From Halomicrobium sp. LC1Hm (GTDB lineage: Archaea; Halobacteriota; Halobacteria; Halobacteriales; Haloarculaceae), in assembly GCF_009617995.1 (NCBI RefSeq), contig NZ_CP044129.1:1798001-1862000 (forward strand): 64,000 nt of DNA, given 5' to 3'. A program made the position numbers and the translations under genes. Each line of letters starts with the position of its first letter. The stretch's first letter is position 1. The notes under the pieces are model-generated. The model was not told the origin of the DNA, searched no databases, and saw nothing but the letters and a program-made list of their open reading frames with translations. Shown here piece by piece: positions 36,135 through 44,948 of this stretch.

Positions 36135-36683
36135 TCACTTGAGTGTGGTCTCAAATTTGGGATCTGAAATCATCTTTGCGTCACTCTCTTCAAGATGCTC
36201 CCTGAACTCTTTCTCAGCGACATTAATATTTGATGTTGGGACCTCATAGGAATGAGTATACTGGTTCCCAGTATGCTCATTTTCAACCTCTGCCGTGATC
36301 TTTGTTATTCTCTTTTCATTCCCAACCTCTGCGATGTTCTCGGTTTCTCCCTCATTTCCTTCCGAAGTATTGTCAGACTTTTTAGAACCTGAGTCATTAT
36401 GATGAATTGTGTTTTTGTCGTACGATGTTTCTTCACCATTATTGCGAGAAACTGCTGTTGCTACTGATCCAAGTACTATTATTATGAATCCAAACCCCAA
36501 AGCAAAGCTCCGAGAGGCGTTTTGAGTCGTTATTTGGCCCCCAGTACACTGACCTTCAACATAAACATCTCCGACATAACCACCTTCAGTGCAGGTTCTT
36601 GAGTCGATTGTTTGTGTTTGAGGCATTAGAGCGCCTATTAACAGAAGGATGATTCCAACACCAATGATTGCTTTTGTATTCAT
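36135..36683 (-). CDS. membrane protein carried by the integrated element
   Basis: The 182-residue protein has two hydrophobic helices, AIIGVGIILLLIGALM at the N-terminus and FALGFGFIIIVLGSVATAV near residue 65. A polar loop with two Cys (RTCTEGGYVGDVYVEGQCTGG) lies between them, and a long Asn/Glu/Ser-rich hydrophilic tail follows. No domain is recognised. A CTATATGAT box lies just upstream. It could be an envelope or exclusion protein of a mobile element, but this is inference. Confidence 0.65.
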   Translation of the reverse strand: MNTKAIIGVGIILLLIGALMPQTQTIDSRTCTEGGYVGDVYVEGQCTGGQITTQNASRSFALGFGFIIIVLGSVATAVSRNNGEETSYDKNTIHHNDSGSKKSDNTSEGNEGETENIAEVGNEKRITKITAEVENEHTGNQYTHSYEVPTSNINVAEKEFREHLEESDAKMISDPKFETTLK

Positions 36684-36966
36684 ATCGGCAATCTATCATA
36701 TAGTCAGAAAAAGATTTCGGAGAGGTTACATCCTGTCTACTCCGTTAAAACCACTAAATTTTGTACACCAACCCCCTTTGGTTCTCCCCCCACCCCACCC
36801 AACTGATGTCAAAACCGGGGGGTTCCATAGCTACAATATATTCAACTCTACTGGTGGATGCATTGCCTCAACGAACCACCCATTTTATCCCTATGGGCAA
36901 ACTCAGTTGGGGGTAGAAGGCTCAGATACGTCCGTTTCGGTGGTCAATCGGAGCGAAGCGACGATT

Positions 36967-37020
36967 TGCTTTCAAGGCAGGCGCAATGGGCCGCTCTGCC
37001 ATCCCACCACTGGACAGTCG
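36967..37020 (+). repeat. right attachment site repeat (tRNA-Ser 5' half)
   Basis: This copy carries the 5' half of tRNA-Ser without a 3' half, so it is the displaced original half. Bases 36967-37010 are identical to 33131-33174. Bases 37021-37112 beyond it should be original host sequence upstream of the tRNA. Confidence 0.93.
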
Positions 37021-37112
37021 CCGATAGCCGGGGGTCGGCCTAAGGAGTGTCGATTGTGGGCGGGCAGCGGTGAGCCCAAAGACCGAAGACAGGGGCCGTC
37101 GAAGCGAGAGTG

Positions 37113-38162
37113 ATGGCGACAGAGGAACTCGCACTCGTCGGAACGTACACGGATGGTGACAGCGACGGCATCTACACCGTCGCGGTCGACGGCGACGGCG
37201 CTGTCGAGCAGCGGTCGGTCGCGGCCGCGGGGGACGATCCCTCGTTCCTGGCGATCCATCCCAGCGGGGAGTACTGCTACGCGGTCAACGAGGTCGACGA
37301 GGGCGGCGTCACCGCTCTGGAGATCGATCGGGCGACCGGCGAGCTCACGCGACTGAATCAGGTCAGGACCGGCGGCGGTGCCGACCCATGTCACTGCACG
37401 GTCGACGCAACGGGCCAGTATCTACTCGTCGCCCACTACACGGGCGGCTCGGTCGCGATGTGTCCGATCGCCGATGACGGCCAGATCGGCGCGCCCTCGG
37501 ATCTCGTCGAACACACGGGCTCGGGTCCCAACGAGGAGCGACAGGAGGCCGCCCATCCGCACTCGATTCAGCCCGGCCCGGACAACGAGTACGCGTACGT
37601 GCCGGACCTGGGCGACGACCGGGTCGTCGGCTACGAACTCGACCTCGACGACGGCACGCTCGTGGCGAGCGACGCGGCGACGGTCGAGCTGGCGGCCGGC
37701 TCGGGCCCTCGTCACATGGCGTTCGACCGCGACGGCGAGTACGCGTATCTCATCAACGAACTCGACTCGACGGTGACGGTGCTGGAGCGCGACGCGGACA
37801 CGGGCAGTCTGACCGTGGTCGACACCGCGCCGACGGTGGCCGACGACTACGACGGCGAGAACATCACCGCAGACATCCACGTCCACCCTTCGGGCGAGTG
37901 GGTCTTCGGCTCGAACCGCGGTCACGACAGCATCGCCACGTTCGCCGTCGACGGCGAGACCATCGAGTTCCAGGGCACCGTCTCGACGCGGGGCGAGTGG
38001 CCGCGGAACTTCGCGCTGACGCCCGACGGCGAGGCGCTCCTGGCCGAGAACATGGACACGAACGACATCGTCACGTTCGACGTCGACGCCGCGACGGGCG
38101 AACTGTCCGCGACCGGTGCGGTCACCGAACTGCCCAGTCCGGTCTGCCTGCAGTTCCTCTAG
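37113..38162 (+). CDS. lactonase family beta-propeller protein (6-phosphogluconolactonase-like)
   Basis: The 349-residue protein is a seven-bladed beta-propeller of the lactonase (YbhE/Pgl) family. Repeating blades contain FLAIHPSGEYCYAVNE, YVPDLGDDRVVGYELD, HMAFDRDGEYAYLINE and DIHVHPSGEWVFGSNRGHDS. The HPHSIQ and NRGHDSIA segments are family hallmarks. It may hydrolyse a sugar lactone, but similar proteins have varied substrates. GTG at 37110 directly precedes the ATG; I used the ATG. Confidence 0.88.
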   Translation: MATEELALVGTYTDGDSDGIYTVAVDGDGAVEQRSVAAAGDDPSFLAIHPSGEYCYAVNEVDEGGVTALEIDRATGELTRLNQVRTGGGADPCHCTVDATGQYLLVAHYTGGSVAMCPIADDGQIGAPSDLVEHTGSGPNEERQEAAHPHSIQPGPDNEYAYVPDLGDDRVVGYELDLDDGTLVASDAATVELAAGSGPRHMAFDRDGEYAYLINELDSTVTVLERDADTGSLTVVDTAPTVADDYDGENITADIHVHPSGEWVFGSNRGHDSIATFAVDGETIEFQGTVSTRGEWPRNFALTPDGEALLAENMDTNDIVTFDVDAATGELSATGAVTELPSPVCLQFL

Positions 38163-38902
38163 GGGCGAACGACCGTCGCGGTCCCGTCCCTGTCGACGAC
38201 TTCGAACCCGAACTCGTCGAGCGCCGCCGTGGTCCGTGTGGGGACCAGTCGATCGGCTCGATTGCGGGCACGCAGGAGTGACACGACCGTCGGGAGGTCC
38301 GCGTCCCGCTCGACGACCGGGATCGTCGGGAGAAAGTCGACGGCGAGCCCCGCGTCCGTCGCTCGCTGGACGAGCGTCTCGACGGTCGGCGTCTGGAAGG
38401 CGTCCTCGAAGTCGACCGGTTCGGCGAACCCGGCGTAGCTGATCCGGCCGGCCGTCGAAGGACCGAGGACGACGCCGTTGCTCCGGAGCTTCATCGCCGC
38501 GGTGTCGATGTGCTGGCGACCGAGCAGGGCGGCCGTCGGCGTCACCACCGCGGCCGTCCGGACGCCTTCCCGTTCCAGCAGGTGCGTGATCGTGTTGCCG
38601 GCACGGGCTGACTCGGTCGAGCCGACCTGTACCTCGAAGCGGACCTCGTCGGTGTCGACGACGCCGTCGAGCGCCGAGCGCACCTCGCGCTCGGAGGCTC
38701 CGTCCTCGCTGGGGACCTGTTCGTCGGCACGGTAGTTCACGAGCAGCTCGGCCCCGCTCCCGTCGATTGCTTCGCAGACGTCGGCGAGCATCGCGGCGTA
38801 CAGCTCCGACGCTTCGTCCGGCGTCAACCGATCGCGTTCGACGAGGTCCGTGAGCACGGCACCGGATTCGGGCGGTTCGGCCATGACTGCGACAGTGGTC
38901 AT
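38159..38902 (-). CDS. DUF2064-like glycosyltransferase-fold protein
   Basis: The 247-residue protein starts MTTVAVMAEPPESGAVLTDL and contains LTPDEASELYAAMLADV and GVVLGPSTAGRISYAGF, the pattern of the DUF2064 (selenodomain-associated transferase 1) family with a nucleotide-diphospho-sugar transferase fold. The acidic metal-binding motif expected in the centre is not obvious (VTPTAALLGRQHIDTA), so activity is uncertain. It converges with the lactonase gene, overlapping its end by four bases. Confidence 0.7.
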   Translation of the reverse strand: MTTVAVMAEPPESGAVLTDLVERDRLTPDEASELYAAMLADVCEAIDGSGAELLVNYRADEQVPSEDGASEREVRSALDGVVDTDEVRFEVQVGSTESARAGNTITHLLEREGVRTAAVVTPTAALLGRQHIDTAAMKLRSNGVVLGPSTAGRISYAGFAEPVDFEDAFQTPTVETLVQRATDAGLAVDFLPTIPVVERDADLPTVVSLLRARNRADRLVPTRTTAALDEFGFEVVDRDGTATVVRP

Positions 38903-38955
38903 ACCTCTCTCTCCGGCGAGGCGACCCTTTTCACTTTCCACTGGCCGGGCGCGGA

Positions 38956-38964
38956 TGTTATATC
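38956..38964 (+). promoter_or_regulatory. TATA box for the 38987 CBS gene
   Basis: TGTTATATC lies about 26 bases before the ATG at 38987, consistent with leaderless transcription, and argues against the upstream GTG at 38972. Confidence 0.65.
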
Positions 38965-38986
38965 TCCGGAAGTGATAGCAGACACC

Positions 38987-39421
38987 ATGCTCGTCGAGGA
39001 GCTCATGTCGACGGCGGTCGTGACCGTCGATCTCGACGCGACGCTGGCCGAGGCCGTCCAGCGCCAGCTCGATGCCGGCGTCGGGTCGGTCGTCGTCCTC
39101 GACGACGGGGCTCCCTGTGGGATCGTCACGGAGCACGACGCGCTGGCGGCCGCACTGCGGACCGGACGGCCCCTGGACGACATTCCGGTCGCGAAGCTCG
39201 CACACGGCTCGGTCGTGACGACCACGCCCGAGACGGCGGTCCGGAGCGTCGCTCGACAGATGTCCGACGAGGGCATCAAGAAAGTCCCGGTGCTCGACGA
39301 CCTCGATCTGGTCGGCATCCTGACGCTGACCGACATCGTCTGGCACCTCTCGGACATCGAGCGAGAGCGCTCCGAGATCGAGGCGACGCGAGAGCGCTGG
39401 GAGTCGGCCGAGCGATTCTGA
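38987..39421 (+). CDS. CBS-pair domain protein
   Basis: The 144-residue protein consists of two CBS motifs: MLVEELMSTAVVTVDLDATL with CGIVTEHDALAAALR, and SVVTTTPETAVRSVARQM with LVGILTLTDIVWHL. A charged helical tail (RERSEIEATRERWES) follows. CBS pairs usually sense adenine nucleotides. The final base of its TGA is the first base of palindromic repeat copy 2. Confidence 0.88.
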   Translation: MLVEELMSTAVVTVDLDATLAEAVQRQLDAGVGSVVVLDDGAPCGIVTEHDALAAALRTGRPLDDIPVAKLAHGSVVTTTPETAVRSVARQMSDEGIKKVPVLDDLDLVGILTLTDIVWHLSDIERERSEIEATRERWESAERF

Positions 39422-39500
39422 TACGACCGGCTGTACATCTGTGACCGATTTCGCCACCCCGGGGTGGCGAAGCTCGTCACGAAGGTACAGCCGGCAGTAT
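39421..39500 (+). repeat. 80-bp palindromic intergenic repeat, copy 2
   Basis: It starts on the A of the CBS gene TGA (ATACGACCGGCTGTAC) and ends GTACAGCCGGCAGTAT, nine bases before the convergent uracil-DNA glycosylase stop. It differs at one base from the reverse complement of copy 1. Its place between convergent genes suits a bidirectional terminator. Confidence 0.94.
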
Positions 39501-39509
39501 GAACGGGTG

Positions 39510-40136
39510 CTACCGACTTCGGCGTCCTTTCGTCTGGCGGTAGTCCCGGCCGAGCGTCTCGCCGAGGTGTTCGAGGAACGCGTCGCGTTCCGCGTCGGTC
39601 TGTTCCCACGGTTCGATCATCGGGAGGAGTTCGAAGCCACGCCCCCGGATCGTCGTCGCGTGGCGCTCTTCGATGGCGAGTTCGTCCTCGCTCAGGGTGG
39701 TGTACTCGAAGGCCAGCGCGTCCAGTGACGCCTGTCCGACCGGCAACAGGAGCTCGGGGTTGATCATCCGGACCTCGCTGTTGACGTAGGGTTCGCAGTT
39801 CCGGACCTCTTCGTCGGTCGCACCGCGCTCGGGGTGGCGACAGCGGCTGACGTAGGTCAGATAGACGTTGTCGAACTGTGGCCGGTCGGCGTCGGGATCG
39901 TCCACCAGCCCGACACTTTCGAGGATGTCCAGCAGCGCTCGCTCTCGCTCGCCGACGAACGGGAGCCCGACCTCGTCGGCCGCCTCGCTCGGCGACTCGC
40001 CGAGGACGAGCAGTTCCGCGCCGACGTCGCCGTAGCCGTGGACGACGTTCGAGCGCGTCTCGCAGAGTTCGGGGCAGTTCTGGCACGTCTCGTCCATCCC
40101 GTACGGATTGGACAGCGACTCTTGATCGGCGTCCAT
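39510..40136 (-). CDS. udg: uracil-DNA glycosylase, iron-sulfur family
   Basis: The 208-residue protein belongs to the uracil-DNA glycosylase superfamily (family 4/5-like). The N-terminal cysteines CQNCPELCETR contribute to a 4Fe-4S cluster, LLVLGESPSEAADEVGLPFVG is the uracil-pocket motif, and NVYLTYVSRCRHPERG follows with the further cysteines. It excises uracil from DNA. It begins one base after the aroC stop on the same strand, so it is probably cotranscribed with aroC. Confidence 0.92.
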   Translation of the reverse strand: MDADQESLSNPYGMDETCQNCPELCETRSNVVHGYGDVGAELLVLGESPSEAADEVGLPFVGERERALLDILESVGLVDDPDADRPQFDNVYLTYVSRCRHPERGATDEEVRNCEPYVNSEVRMINPELLLPVGQASLDALAFEYTTLSEDELAIEERHATTIRGRGFELLPMIEPWEQTDAERDAFLEHLGETLGRDYRQTKGRRSR

Positions 40137-40137
40137 G

Positions 40138-41364
40138 TTAGTCCTCGTCGACGGTTGTCGCGTGCGTGTCGGCGTCGTCGGGATCGTTCTGGGGGCTCGA
40201 CGGGTGGTAGTCGGTGTCGTACTCGCCGGGCCGGCCGTCGAGTCGGTCCGGGTTGATCCGGCCACCGAGCAGCATGAAGTCGAGCACCGTGCAGTACAGC
40301 ATCGCTTCGACGACGGGGACCGCCCGCGGCGGGAGGACGGGATCGTGTCGGCCCGTCACCGTGATCTCCTTTCGCTCGCCGGTCTCCCAGTCGACGGTCT
40401 CCTGGGTCTTCGGGAACGAGACCGGCGCGTGCCAGGAGACCTCGCCGTAGATCGGGTCGCCGGTCGTGATCCCGCCCTGGATGCCGCCGTGGTCGTTGCC
40501 GACCGGTGTCGGGTCGCCGCTCGCGTTGTCCGAGGCTGTCGCCTCGCTCTCGTCGAACTCCCAGTCTTCCGTGTACTCGGATCCGGTCGCCGTCCGGGCG
40601 TCGCGCCCGATCCCCAGCTCGAAGTCCGTGACCGCGGGGATCGAGTACATCGCCTGTCCGAGGCGTGCGGGTATCGAATCGAACCGCGGCGCACCGAGGC
40701 CCCGCGGAACGCCGCGACACTCGAAGTAGATCGCCCCACCGATCGAGTCGCCCTCTTTCTGGTACTCGTCCGCGAGGTCGCGCATCTCCTCGGCGGCGTC
40801 GGGATCGCCACAGCGGACCTCGTTGTCCTCGCTGTGTTCGAGCATCTCTTCCCAGGTCACGTCGTCGGCGACGACGTCGCCGATCTGGCAGACGTGGGCT
40901 TTGATCTGTACGTCGTGGTCGGACTGTGCGAGGACCTGCTTGGCGACGCCGCCGGCAGCGACCCAGTTGACCGTCTCCCGGGCCGACGACCGGCCGCCAC
41001 CGCCCCAGTTGCGCGTGCCGAACTTCGCCGAGTAGGTGTAGTCGCCGTGAGAGGGCCGCGGTGCCGTGATGAAGGGCTCGTACTTCCCCGAGCGAGCGTC
41101 TTTGTTCTGTATGACCATCCCGATCGGCGTGCCCGTCGTGTAGCCGTCCTGCAGGCCGGACTTGATCGACACCTTGTCGGGCTCGCCCCGCGAGGTCGTG
41201 ATCATCGACTGGCCGGGCTTGCGCCGGTCGAGGTCCGTCTGGATCTCTTCTTCGGACAGCTCGACGCCCGCCGGCACACCCGAGACCGTACAACCCATCG
41301 CTTCCCCGTGGCTCTCGCCGAAGGTGGTCAGCCGGAAGAGCCGACCGAACTCGTTCCCGTTCAT
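40138..41364 (-). CDS. aroC: chorismate synthase
   Basis: The 408-residue enzyme makes chorismate from EPSP using reduced flavin, the last shikimate step. Family signatures are GESHGEAMGCTVSGVPAG at the N-terminus, GRPSHGDYTYSAKFGTRNWGGGGRSSARET in parts around residue 105, and NDHGGIQGGITTG near residue 315. It follows aroA on the same strand, separated by palindromic repeat copy 3. Confidence 0.97.
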   Translation of the reverse strand: MNGNEFGRLFRLTTFGESHGEAMGCTVSGVPAGVELSEEEIQTDLDRRKPGQSMITTSRGEPDKVSIKSGLQDGYTTGTPIGMVIQNKDARSGKYEPFITAPRPSHGDYTYSAKFGTRNWGGGGRSSARETVNWVAAGGVAKQVLAQSDHDVQIKAHVCQIGDVVADDVTWEEMLEHSEDNEVRCGDPDAAEEMRDLADEYQKEGDSIGGAIYFECRGVPRGLGAPRFDSIPARLGQAMYSIPAVTDFELGIGRDARTATGSEYTEDWEFDESEATASDNASGDPTPVGNDHGGIQGGITTGDPIYGEVSWHAPVSFPKTQETVDWETGERKEITVTGRHDPVLPPRAVPVVEAMLYCTVLDFMLLGGRINPDRLDGRPGEYDTDYHPSSPQNDPDDADTHATTVDED

Positions 41365-41524
41365 TACGTACTGGGTTGGGTCGGGGGCATTTCAACCTTA
41401 CAGTCGGCGTACGACGGTCGAAGTCGGCAGACGAGCCACCGGCGGCCGTGCGTCGACCGTTCGTCGCGCGAGCGGACGGCACAGAGACGCGCGATCGACC
41501 GAGAAAACGCCGACGATCCGTCTC

Positions 41525-41604
41525 ATACTGCCGGCTGTACCTTCGTGACGAGCTTCGCCACCCCGGGGTGGCGAAATCGGTCACAGATGTATAGCCGGTC
41601 GTAT
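41525..41604 (-). repeat. 80-bp palindromic intergenic repeat, copy 3
   Basis: On the minus strand it begins on the A of the aroA TGA (ATACGACCGGCTATAC) and runs toward aroC. It differs from copy 1 at two bases, both in the outer arm. It lies inside the aroA-aroC intergenic space (41365-41603). Confidence 0.93.
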
Positions 41605-42896
41605 CAGTACTGGACGGCCGCGCCGATGTCGTCGAGCACGTCGAAAAAGCCCGGGAACGACACGTCGACGTGTTCGATGCCGTCGACCGTCGTCGTCCCG
41701 TCGGCGACGAGACCGGCGATCGACAGCGCCATGATGATCCGGTGGTCGGCGCGCCCGTCGACCGTCGCCCCCTGGAGGTCGCTCTCGCCGCCGTGGATCG
41801 TCAGCGTCTCCCGGCGCTCCTCGACGCTCGCGCCCATCTTCGTCAGCGCCTCGGCCATCGCGCTGACGCGGTCGGTCTCCTTGTAGCGGACGTGTTCGCA
41901 GTCGACGATCCGCGTGGTCCCGTCGGCCGCCGCGCCCAGCGTCGCGATGGTGGGCAGGAGGTCAGGCGTGTCGGCGACGCTGACCTCGACGCCGGAGAGG
42001 GGTGCGCTCGTCACCTCGATCTCGCCGGCCTCGCGGTCCCAGTCGACGCCGGCACCCATCTCGCGGACGACGTCGACGATCGCCGTGTCGCCCTGCGCGC
42101 TCGGATACGCGGACGTGATCGTCAGTCCGTCCTCGCTGGCGAGTGCGCCCGCGGCCAGCAGGTAGGAGATCGAAGAGAAGTCGCCGGGGACGTGGTACTC
42201 GCCGTCGGTCGGCGCGTAGGACTGGCCGCCGGGGACCGCGAAGCCGTCCGGCGTCGCCTCGGCCTCGATCCCGAAGTCGGCCAGCACCTCCAGCGTGATG
42301 TCGACGTACGGCGCGCTCTTGAGTTCCGTTTCGAGATGCACGTCGATCCCCTCGTCGGTGACGGCACCCGCCATCAGGAGCGCGGTGATGTACTGCGAGG
42401 ACACGTCGCCGGGAATCGACACCGCGCCGCCGTCGACGGCACCGCCGACGACCAGGGGGGCCTGGCCGTTCCCGCGGGTGCTCTCGGCGCGTCCGTCGAG
42501 GTCTGCCGTGATGGCGTCTAGCAGCGGTCCCTGCGGTCGGGAGCGCAGCGACTCGTCACCGGTGAGGACGGTCAGCCCGTCGCCGAGGGCGGCCGTGGCG
42601 GTGACGAGTCGCGTCGTCGTGCCGCTGTTCGCACAGTCGATCACGTCGTCAGGCGTCTCCGGCCGCCCGTCGAAGCCGGTCACGTCGAGGACCGTCTCCT
42701 CGTCACGTAGCGCGACGCTGCCGCCGAAGGCGGTGACCGCTCGCATCGTCGCCCTCGTGTCGGCGCTGACGAGCGGGTCGTGTACGACCGCGCCGTCGGC
42801 GTATCCCGCTGCGAGAATTGCCCGGTGCGTGTAACTCTTCGACGGCGGCGCTCGTGCCGTGCCACCGACCGTCGACGGACTGATTTCGGCGTTCAC
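41604..42896 (-). CDS. aroA: 3-phosphoshikimate 1-carboxyvinyltransferase (EPSP synthase)
   Basis: The roughly 430-residue enzyme joins shikimate 3-phosphate and phosphoenolpyruvate. Signatures are [20 protein letters not shown] at the N-terminus, [18 protein letters not shown] near residue 85, and [19 protein letters not shown] with [11 protein letters not shown] in the C-terminal half. I chose the GTG at 42896 because the protein then begins [11 protein letters not shown], as homologues do; a TTG at 42923 would add nine residues. Confidence 0.94.
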   Translation of the reverse strand: MNAEISPSTVGGTARAPPSKSYTHRAILAAGYADGAVVHDPLVSADTRATMRAVTAFGGSVALRDEETVLDVTGFDGRPETPDDVIDCANSGTTTRLVTATAALGDGLTVLTGDESLRSRPQGPLLDAITADLDGRAESTRGNGQAPLVVGGAVDGGAVSIPGDVSSQYITALLMAGAVTDEGIDVHLETELKSAPYVDITLEVLADFGIEAEATPDGFAVPGGQSYAPTDGEYHVPGDFSSISYLLAAGALASEDGLTITSAYPSAQGDTAIVDVVREMGAGVDWDREAGEIEVTSAPLSGVEVSVADTPDLLPTIATLGAAADGTTRIVDCEHVRYKETDRVSAMAEALTKMGASVEERRETLTIHGGESDLQGATVDGRADHRIIMALSIAGLVADGTTTVDGIEHVDVSFPGFFDVLDDIGAAVQY

Positions 42897-42980
42897 GTCC
42901 GGCCGGTCGGCAGGCCGGACCAAGAGCGTGTCTGTTTGCGCCCCGAGAGACTAATGAAGGTCGGGAACACACGACGGAAC

Positions 42981-44156
42981 ATGGATCCAGACTTCAGCGA
43001 ACTGGACGCCGCCCTGGACGACCGTGATCTCGACGGCTACCTGATCGACGCCGACTCGACCGACTCCGATCAGTACTACCTCTCGGGGTTCGACGCGCCC
43101 GATCCCTTTCTGACGCTGTACGACGGCGAGGTTCACCTGCTCTTCTCTCGGAGCCTGGAGTACGGACGGGCGAAGAAGGAGGCCCGCGCCGACACCGTCG
43201 AGCGCTACGTCGACTTCGGGTACCAGCGCAAAGTCGAGGAGTACGGCCCACGAGAAGGCGTCAGCCGCGTGATCGCTGCGTTCCTCGACGCCTACGACGT
43301 AGAGTCGGTCGCCGTGCCGCCACGATTCCCCCTCTCGACGGCCGACAGACTGCGGGACCGCGGCGTGACCGTCGAGTCGGACGGCGAGAGTGTGATCACG
43401 GAGATCCGAGCGACCAAGACCGACGAGGAAGTCGAACACATCGAGACCGCCCAGCGGGCCAACGAGGCGGCGATGGCCGCGGCCGAGGAACTGCTCCGGG
43501 AGAGTCGCACTGCGGCCAAAGGGCAGTTGCTCTACGACGGCGAGCGGGTCACGAGCGAGCGGATCAAAGAGGAGATCGAGGTGACGCTGTTGCGCCACGG
43601 CTGTGCGCTCGACGAGACGATCGTCGCCTGCGGGAGCGACGCCGCAGATCCCCACGACAGAGGGAGCGGGCCGCTGCGTGCCGGCGAGCCGATCATCGTC
43701 GACATCTTTCCCCAGGACAAGGCGTCGAAGTACCACGCCGACATGACCCGGACGTTCGTCGTCGGCGAACCCGACGAGACGGTGGCCGAGTGGTACGAAC
43801 TCACCGCCCGAGCCCACGCCGCCGCCCTCGACGCGATCGAGCCCGGTGCCACCGGTGCCGAGGTACACGACGCCGTCTGTGACGTGTACGAAGCGGCGGG
43901 CCAGCCGACGCTGCGCAGCGACGAGTCGACCGAGACGGGATTCATCCACAGCACCGGTCACGGCGTCGGGCTGGACGTTCACGAACTCCCGCGCGTCGCG
44001 CCGAACGGCGGCGTCCTCGAACCCGGCCACGTCGTCACGGTCGAGCCGGGCCTGTACGATCCCGAGGTCGGTGGCGTCCGCATCGAGGACTTCGTCGTCG
44101 TCACCGAAGACGGCTACGAGAACCTCACTGAGTACCCCAAGGAACTGGTCGTCTGA
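42981..44156 (+). CDS. M24 family metallopeptidase (Xaa-Pro aminopeptidase-like)
   Basis: The 391-residue protein has a creatinase-type N-terminal domain and a pita-bread catalytic domain from about residue 150. Metal ligands are visible in [20 protein letters not shown] (two Asp), [12 protein letters not shown] (His), VVTVEPGLY (Glu) and [11 protein letters not shown] (Glu). It removes N-terminal residues before proline, or may cleave a related substrate. The ATG at 42981 ([12 protein letters not shown]) is preferred to one at 42954. Confidence 0.93.
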   Translation: MDPDFSELDAALDDRDLDGYLIDADSTDSDQYYLSGFDAPDPFLTLYDGEVHLLFSRSLEYGRAKKEARADTVERYVDFGYQRKVEEYGPREGVSRVIAAFLDAYDVESVAVPPRFPLSTADRLRDRGVTVESDGESVITEIRATKTDEEVEHIETAQRANEAAMAAAEELLRESRTAAKGQLLYDGERVTSERIKEEIEVTLLRHGCALDETIVACGSDAADPHDRGSGPLRAGEPIIVDIFPQDKASKYHADMTRTFVVGEPDETVAEWYELTARAHAAALDAIEPGATGAEVHDAVCDVYEAAGQPTLRSDESTETGFIHSTGHGVGLDVHELPRVAPNGGVLEPGHVVTVEPGLYDPEVGGVRIEDFVVVTEDGYENLTEYPKELVV

Positions 44157-44270
44157 CACGGAGCGTCGTCGTTGCGCACCGGCAGGCGTCGCCACGGAGA
44201 CGCTCGCCGGGAAACCGCGGCAACGGTCCGTCTGAGGGTGGCACGTTCGGACTTCAGGATTATCATTAAC

Positions 44271-44279
44271 TTTTATTAA
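44271..44279 (+). promoter_or_regulatory. TATA box upstream of a chain of small ORFs
   Basis: TTTTATTAA, inside an 18-base AT-rich block, places a transcription start near 44298-44300, where an ATG lies. Bases 44157-44270 between the peptidase gene and this box hold nothing supportable. Confidence 0.65.
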
Positions 44280-44305
44280 GGTTCGGGGGAGAGAGTGATG
44301 TACCG

Positions 44306-44410
44306 ATGAGCGTATCACTCCCAGCAGCCGCCGACAGCGACACACCGAACCGCGCCACTCGAACGACACCCTCCTTCCAGACACACGATGGCAACCCGGA
44401 TACAGACTGA
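44306..44410 (+). CDS. possible 34-residue small protein
   Basis: This short open frame lies 30 bases after the TATA box and encodes MSVSLPAAADSDTPNRATRT followed by 14 more residues. Its ATG overlaps the stop of a three-codon frame that starts at 44298, and its end overlaps the next small ORF. The only support is the promoter position; no homology is recognised. Confidence 0.35.
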   Translation: MSVSLPAAADSDTPNRATRTTPSFQTHDGNPDTD

Positions 44411-44606
44411 GACGACGACCCGAACCGACGAACAGCACGCGACGACCGACCCCACCAGCGAAGACAGGTACACGCGCCCGTCCGACCACGCAGCCGGTTC
44501 GAGGGCCGGCGAGTCCTGGACCGAGCGCTGTGGTGCGCCACGGACCTTCGACCCGACGAACCACGCCGAGATGGGCCAGTTCGACACGACCGCCGACCAG
44601 CGCTGA
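44388..44606 (+). CDS. 72-residue small hypothetical protein
   Basis: The predicted protein is polar and Thr/Asp/Arg-rich, with a C-terminus ERCGAPRTFDPTNHAEMGQF that looks non-random and contains one Cys and one His. It overlaps the previous small ORF by 23 bases in another frame. It may be the main product of the 44271 promoter. Function is unknown. Confidence 0.5.
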   Translation: MATRIQTETTTRTDEQHATTDPTSEDRYTRPSDHAAGSRAGESWTERCGAPRTFDPTNHAEMGQFDTTADQR

Positions 44607-44738
44607 CGCCGCCGTCCGTGCCAGGTTCCTCGCCCGGTCTGGCGAACGTCGTCGACCCGACAGTCTGTGGTACGAACGGCCGACACCGGCGAATCCAGAG
44701 CCCGCAACGACTATCCGCCAGCGCGGCAAAACGGAGGT

Positions 44739-44948
44739 ATGTCCGATTACACCACGGTGTCGATCCCGAAAGACCTCGCCGACAGGGTCGAGGAGACGAT
44801 CGAGGGGACGAGCTTCTCGTCGACGAGCGACCTCGTTCGCTTCATGCTCCGGAGCATCGTCATTCAGCACCAACAGCAGGGCGAACTCACCGAAGCCGAG
44901 TTCCAGGACATCACCGAACAGCTCCAGGACCTGGGCTACATCGAGTAG
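44739..44948 (+). CDS. ribbon-helix-helix (CopG-like) protein
   Basis: The 69-residue protein fits the ribbon-helix-helix DNA-binding fold: a beta strand YTTVSIPKDLADRVEETI is followed by two helices with STSDLVRFMLRSIV. A GGAGG Shine-Dalgarno precedes the ATG at 44739. Such proteins act as dimeric repressors, often of their own gene. Its stop directly abuts the stop of the convergent gene. Confidence 0.87.
   Translation: MSDYTTVSIPKDLADRVEETIEGTSFSSTSDLVRFMLRSIVIQHQQQGELTEAEFQDITEQLQDLGYIE

Larger units (their letters stand above)
33131..37020 (+). mobile_element. integrated tRNA-Ser element (about 3.8 kb)
   Basis: The segment is bounded by direct repeats of the tRNA-Ser 5' half (33131-33184 and 36967-37020). 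It carries a tyrosine recombinase next to the left repeat and is strikingly AT-rich compared with the flanks. It contains the integrase, one predicted membrane protein and about 1.7 kb with no convincing genes but several repeats. No replication or capsid gene is visible, so it is either a satellite or mini-element or a decayed plasmid or provirus. Confidence 0.88.
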
